From positions 930,001-994,000 of the forward strand of contig JALJCQ010000022.1 in assembly GCA_023091665.1 (NCBI GenBank): a stretch of 64,000 nucleotides of DNA, given 5' to 3'. Shown here piece by piece: positions 59,978-64,000 of the stretch. Under the pieces are notes generated by a model. That model made no database searches. It saw nothing but the letters and a program-made list of their open reading frames with translations, and was not told the origin of the DNA. The translations under genes were made by a program, and so were the position numbers. Origin of the DNA: Pythium myriotylum (Eukaryota > Oomycota > Peronosporomycetes > Pythiales > Pythiaceae). The number at the start of each line of letters is the position of its first letter. The first letter of the stretch is position 1.

Positions 59978-60418
59978 ATGACCAAGAACTCGACATCACG
60001 CGGTGTCTGGGCGGACGACGAGCACGAGCGGTTCGTCGAGGCGCTGCAAAAGTTCCCGAACGGCCCGTGGAAAGCTGTGGCCGACTTTGTCGGCACACGC
60101 ACCGTGCGTCAAGTGCAGACCCACGCGCTCAAGTACCAAGAGAAGGCGGCTCGCCGCCTGCGCGACCTTCTCCAAACTCGCGACCGCCTGGCCATACCCG
60201 AGCCAGCGGTCGAACGCGAGATGAAGCAAATCTGCGAGATGCTCCAGCAGAACCGCGTGCCACTTTCTCCTCGGTCCGCCGAGCTGCAGCAACGCGCAGT
60301 CGAGGCCCAAGTCGATGGAGACTACGTCGACGGCCCGTCGTTTGATGAATGCATCGACTTTCTCATCCAGGCGCTCGAGGCCAACAACGCCGCTGGCAGC
60401 GACAGTGACACGGCGTAG
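59978..60418 (+). CDS. Single-repeat Myb-like protein, SHAQKYF class (Myb2)
   Basis: The product is 146 aa from the ATG at 59978 (MTKNSTSRGVWADDEHERF). The Myb repeat reads GPWKAVADFVGTRTVRQVQT, then HALKYQEK: Leu replaces Gln in the SHAQKY core, a mild change. The middle block EMKQICEMLQQNRVPLSPRS and the C-terminal motif PSFDECIDFLIQALE match Myb1 and Myb3. The start is not fully certain because the frame is open upstream to a possible CAG acceptor at about 59935. It is a nuclear transcription factor by family. Confidence 0.85.
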   Translation: MTKNSTSRGVWADDEHERFVEALQKFPNGPWKAVADFVGTRTVRQVQTHALKYQEKAARRLRDLLQTRDRLAIPEPAVEREMKQICEMLQQNRVPLSPRSAELQQRAVEAQVDGDYVDGPSFDECIDFLIQALEANNAAGSDSDTA

Positions 60419-61909
60419 GACACAAGCAAATATTTTGCGACGTGCGTGACCACTGCAGCAGCCGCCAAATGGGCTTGTGGCTGAAATATTTGGCTGCAGA
60501 GAGCGAGACAAACGCCACATCTCAAAATTTCTTGCTTAGTACAACGAGAGGGGGAATGTCGGTCAGGTCAGGGAGGTCTCCTTTTCCCAACAGTGACGGT
60601 CCCACCTGTCACCTCTACTGTTCGTCTTATCTCAGTTTATAATGAAAATCCGCCAAATCGACCGATCGTTGACTTTGTCAATATGTAGAAGGCTAAGCGC
60701 GTAGGATGCTGGCGTTGGATTTAAATCTATCAATATAAGGAAGCTATTCGTTGGAATGCTTGTAGTTGACAAGGCACCGCGAGGCTCGACGTATTTTGCT
60801 TGTGGCTTCTCAGTGTTCAGTGGAAAATTAAATTATATATTTGAATCACATCCTCACCTACTAAGTTAGAGGAACATCCTGATTACAAACCTTGTCAACT
60901 CACTTTGACCCGAACTGGCTTCTTCAACGAGGTCGACTCTCGAGCGCTCGAAGTTCGGTCATGAGAGGGACCGTCCCATGCTCGATCGCTGGCTCGTGGT
61001 CTCGCTGGACGACGTCCGGCGCTTGAAAATTTGGCGAGCGCGAATTTTTTGTTTGACCCCCGTCGACGGCGTGCGCAGACTTCCCCTCGTGAACGTCAAC
61101 GTGCTTTCTCACCACTAGAATGGATAGCGTCCATCAACGTGGCGACTTCAAACGCCACATCCTTTGCAGCTAAAGTTGGCTTATTGGGCGTCACGAGCCC
61201 CCAACGTCTCGACTGCGGACTGTATATACGAACTAACTAAACTCGAGAATGACGTCCGATCTTCGTGATCGGGCAGTGGCCCTTCAAATCGATGTAGCCG
61301 AAAGGCGTCAAACAACCTCAAGAAGCGCGGGTGGTGGCCCTCAAGATAGGCCGGTCAGTGCAGAGAGCAGCCAGGGGTCACGAATGTAGCGCTTTGCTTC
61401 TCGACGTCGTCACGGGGACCAAAATTTGGTATTGATTGAAATTTTGACGACTCCAGCTGCTCGTTACAAAATCGGGTATTTCCTGACTCGAGCTTACTGA
61501 CGTAGTGCCACGGACGTCACCATCCCTTCGCCCAGTCCATCCGCGAGAAGGGTTTCCGCCAACGCCTCCACTATGACTGTCTTCTTGCTACGCGTTCGCG
61601 CTTCTTCGTAATGTGGAAGGAACTCCCGGAGGAAAATGTGTCACACGCGGCTGGTGAGGGGCGAAAATTTGGCCCCCGCACAGAGGAATCTCCGGTATGA
61701 ACTTGCGGAACCGTCCGTGCGCGTCAGGCGAGATACAGGACGCGGCCATCAACAGGCGTAGGCTCCCGGCTTCGCTTGATCGTATCCTCTACGTCGGGCC
61801 ATCTATCTGTTCATCAACATCCTCTTGGGACGATTTCCAGGTGCATGCTCATTGTGCAATCTTCCGGGTGCCTACGAGCAGCCTCACCATCTTGGCTTCT
61901 TCAACGTGA
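60419..61909. other. Long intergenic region between Myb2 and Myb3
   Basis: No gene is seen. AT-rich DNA lies at about 60640-60880. AAATTTGG occurs near 61028, 61421 and 61665, each in a short AAAATTTGG context. A 70-codon frame at 61697-61909 has no domain. Confidence 0.45.
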
Positions 61910-62575
61910 ATGACAATGCTCGCCCAAAACGAAACCAACTCGACTGTTTCGCCTACCACCACTCCTCCTAGCAGCGGCAGCAGCAGCGATGTTTCTAGGG
62001 GTGTCTGGTCTCAGCAAGAGCACGACCTCTTCCTTGAGGCGATGCAGCTCTACCCGAACGGGCCGTGGAAAGCTGTCGCGGACCATGTCGGCACACGATC
62101 TGTCCGTCAGGTGCAAACACACGCGCAAAAGTACCACGAAAAGGTGGCGCGGCGTCTTCGAGGTCTTCGAAAAGACCGCAAGCGAGTGCAGCGACCAGAG
62201 CACCGCATCGACGACGAGATGCTGGAGATTTGCAACGATCTTCAGAACGACAATGCTTTGCTTCCGCAGAAGCCAGCGGGGAAGAGACAGCGTAAGCGTC
62301 AACAGGAAGAAGACACTTCCACCACGACGTCCCCAGTGACCACGAAGCGAGAAGCGACTCCCAGCGTCATGAGTTCCCACGAGGAGTCCAAGCTCTCGGA
62401 GAGCATGCAGAGCGTCCGCTTCAGTGAGATGGGCGAACTCGATCCAGTGTGGGGTGTTTCCTTGGGAGTCCCAGGAGAAGACGACGGGAGCGCAATGGAC
62501 CCGTCGTTCCATGAATGTATTGACTACCTTATTGAAGCCCTCAGCTCCAGCGACAGCGAGTACGAGTCAAGCTGA
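61910..62575 (+). CDS. Single-repeat Myb-like protein, SHAQKYF class (Myb3)
   Basis: The product is 221 aa from the ATG at 61910 (MTMLAQNETNSTVSP); a second ATG two codons later is equally possible. The Ser/Thr-rich N-terminus is followed by the Myb repeat (GVWSQQEHDLFLEAMQLYP, GPWKAVADHVGTRSVRQVQT, then HAQKYHEK). Then come the block DDEMLEICNDLQNDNALLP, a basic patch KRQRKRQQEE that could be a nuclear signal, and a C-terminal acidic motif PSFHECIDYLIEALSSSDSE. It is closest to Myb4 over the repeat and the block after it. Confidence 0.88.
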   Translation: MTMLAQNETNSTVSPTTTPPSSGSSSDVSRGVWSQQEHDLFLEAMQLYPNGPWKAVADHVGTRSVRQVQTHAQKYHEKVARRLRGLRKDRKRVQRPEHRIDDEMLEICNDLQNDNALLPQKPAGKRQRKRQQEEDTSTTTSPVTTKREATPSVMSSHEESKLSESMQSVRFSEMGELDPVWGVSLGVPGEDDGSAMDPSFHECIDYLIEALSSSDSEYESS

Positions 62576-62860
62576 GCGAATAGGTGTTCTGAGCGTTGTC
62601 GCGTAGACGAAATCGGTGGTTAGTAAGTAGTTGTAGATGAATCGCAGAGAAATATATAGCGAGTTTGATTATTGATTCGTGGGGCCATCGAAAAATAATC
62701 TAATCAATTGGTGTCACATTTCCATCTACTGAGACTGTAACATCAACTCCCTTAGTTTACGCATCTGGTCAAGTGAGCCGCTCGTTGCGTCGCACACCTG
62801 GAATATCCCCCTCGCGAGAAGGGCCCACTAATTCGTTCGCCACGACTCGGACGCGGCGAA
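62576..62860. other. Short intergenic between Myb3 and Myb4
   Basis: AT-rich in part (about 62640-62720); no other signal was seen. Confidence 0.4.
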
Positions 62861-63388
62861 ATGTCAAACTCGAACAAGACCACGAGCTCCAAGGCGACCT
62901 CCAAAGGCGTCTGGTCGAAGGAAGAGCATGCTCGCTTCCAAGAGGCCATGCAACTCTTCCCGAAAGGTCCGTGGAAGGCCGTCGCAGACCACGTGGGCAC
63001 GCGATCCATCCGCCAGGTCCAGACCCACGCGCAGCAATGCCACGAGAAAGTAGCGCGTCGCCTTCGAGGACTTCGCGTGGACCGACCCGAGCGCCGTCTC
63101 GACGACAAGGTGCTCGAGATTTGCAACGAGCTCCAGAACGACACCTCAGTGCTTCCGTCCAAGAAGCGACCGCAACATTCGAAGGATCAAGAAACCCCCA
63201 CGAGCGTTCGTTTGCCGGGAATCACAGTCAGCTCCGAGATCGTGGGTCAACTCGGTACAACTGGTGGCTTTTACGTCGAAGCCCCGCCGCGAATGGGAGC
63301 GATCCGTCTTCAGCAACACCGTGAGGGTGTGATGAGTCCGTGGCACAGTGACACGTACGAGAGCACTCTATACAACGAACAGGTCTGA
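62861..63388 (+). CDS. Single-repeat Myb-like protein with altered SHAQKYF motif (Myb4)
   Basis: The product is 175 aa (MSNSNKTTSSKATSKGVWSK). The repeat GPWKAVADHVGTRSIRQVQT is followed by HAQQCHEK, where the usual HAQKY is changed to HAQQC in the DNA-recognition helix. The block DDKVLEICNELQNDTSVLP matches Myb3. The rest (after about residue 105) is unrelated to the neighbours and lacks the shared C-terminal PSxxEC motif. It may have changed DNA specificity, act as a competitor, or be decaying; the frame is intact. Confidence 0.82.
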   Translation: MSNSNKTTSSKATSKGVWSKEEHARFQEAMQLFPKGPWKAVADHVGTRSIRQVQTHAQQCHEKVARRLRGLRVDRPERRLDDKVLEICNELQNDTSVLPSKKRPQHSKDQETPTSVRLPGITVSSEIVGQLGTTGGFYVEAPPRMGAIRLQQHREGVMSPWHSDTYESTLYNEQV

Positions 63389-63401
63389 GCAATCACCAAA
63401 A

Positions 63402-63491
63402 ATGGCTCCCAAAGGACGCAAGAAGCAAGCGGATGAGTACACAAGTGACAGGAAGACGTTGCCTTGGGGTAGGAAGTCGCATACTCAATAG
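63402..63491 (+). CDS. Possible first exon of a gene at the window end
   Basis: The ATG at 63402 starts MAPKGRKKQADEYTSDRKTL and continues to a GTAGGAAG that could be a splice donor at about 63470; unspliced it stops after 29 codons. Further open sequence follows at about 63590-63850 in another frame. It is a weak call with no family recognised. Confidence 0.2.
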   Translation: MAPKGRKKQADEYTSDRKTLPWGRKSHTQ

Positions 63492-64000
63492 TTGCATGTT
63501 CACTTAATTCCTATCAAATCAATGCAAATGCAAAGGCGTGACTCAGAGTCAGTGCACGACACTGCTGAACAGTGCTTACTTGACAGACAATGATACAATC
63601 CCGGCGTCGGGCCATTGTGCGTGTTGTTGTCCCCCGGTTAACGCGAGCGATGAGGCGACGGCGGAACGGGCAACACGATTCTCCCTCCACTCGATTTGTG
63701 CATCGCCAGCTCATCCTGGATGAGGTTCAGCACAGACAGCAAAAAGACCACGAAGTGCCTTTGTTGTTCTCGAGCATTTTGCAAGAGCCTCCAGGGGGAG
63801 GGCCGACGTTAGCGTTGTACGGAAGGGAAGTTGGCTCCTCTGGGCGCTGAAAACCAGTGCCAGCAGGGAGCCTTCTGAGTCAGAGGGCAAACAAGCGCGG
63901 GGGAGACGAGCACGTAATCACACAGATTATATTGAGAACTGCCTATCCTATCTGTTTTGGCTCTGGAGATGCGCAAACCACGGACTGAATCCAAGCTGCT
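63492..64000. other. Right end of window, no supported gene
   Basis: Short open frames only (for example 63590-63850, Arg-rich). It could include later exons of the gene that may start at 63402. Confidence 0.35.

Noticed and set aside
1..64000. tRNA, rRNA or CRISPR array
   Set aside because: No T-loop/anticodon pattern, rRNA segment or regularly spaced repeat was found by eye. The repeats present are inverted or short tandem units.

Overview
The window looks like nuclear DNA of an oomycete (Phytophthora/Pythium relatives; genus not resolved). Signs are: short GT-AG introns with GTACGT-type donors in otherwise compact genes; several genes preceded by the oomycete initiator plus FPR core promoter (TCATTYY followed by CATTTGCC-like sequence); families of secreted GH5 beta-1,3-glucanases and purple acid phosphatases (PAPs); a long IQ-motif myosin; and single-repeat SHAQKYF-class Myb proteins. 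No tRNA, rRNA, CRISPR array or autonomous transposon was seen.

Layout. 1-412: 5' end of an Aurora-type kinase (minus). 646-2739: MUS81. 3167-9262: three GH5 glucanases, the last two forming a head-to-head palindrome with 2.08 kb arms that look identical. 10311-13641: mitochondrial 2-oxoglutarate dehydrogenase E1. 14352-16958: a prominin-like five-TM protein. 17101-27962: three copies of an unrecognised multi-TM family around an inverted PAP pair, so that TM2-PAP A and PAP B-TM3 are mirror images. 30322-31914: PAP C. 32468-33214: a DEDDy 3'-5' exonuclease. 33552-35232: a seven-exon DegT-type PLP enzyme. 36546-38135: PAP D. 38574-40895: a SAM-like/F-box-like protein. 41008-43473: an S9A oligopeptidase. 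43808-48092: a myosin. 48609-51858: PAP E and PAP F, convergent. 52700-55222: a charged coiled-coil protein. 56518-58035: PAP G. 58771-63388: four tandem Myb genes.

The dominant theme is local duplication in inverted orientation followed by sequence homogenisation. GH5-2/GH5-3 are identical through their arms and diverge abruptly outside them. PAP A/PAP B are about 99.7% identical only in the 3' two thirds, while the 5' end of PAP B resembles PAP D. PAP C/PAP F share long identical stretches although about 18 kb apart. This pattern fits ectopic gene conversion between inverted paralogues. A second theme is near-perfect 9-26 bp stem-loops in intergenic DNA, often just downstream of genes.

Functionally, the secreted enzymes point to extracellular or wall-associated work: phosphate release by PAPs and beta-glucan turnover by GH5. 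The co-duplication of PAPs with the unknown membrane family is the best candidate for something undescribed, but any functional link is inference. The remaining genes are housekeeping or signalling genes with no evident link to this theme.
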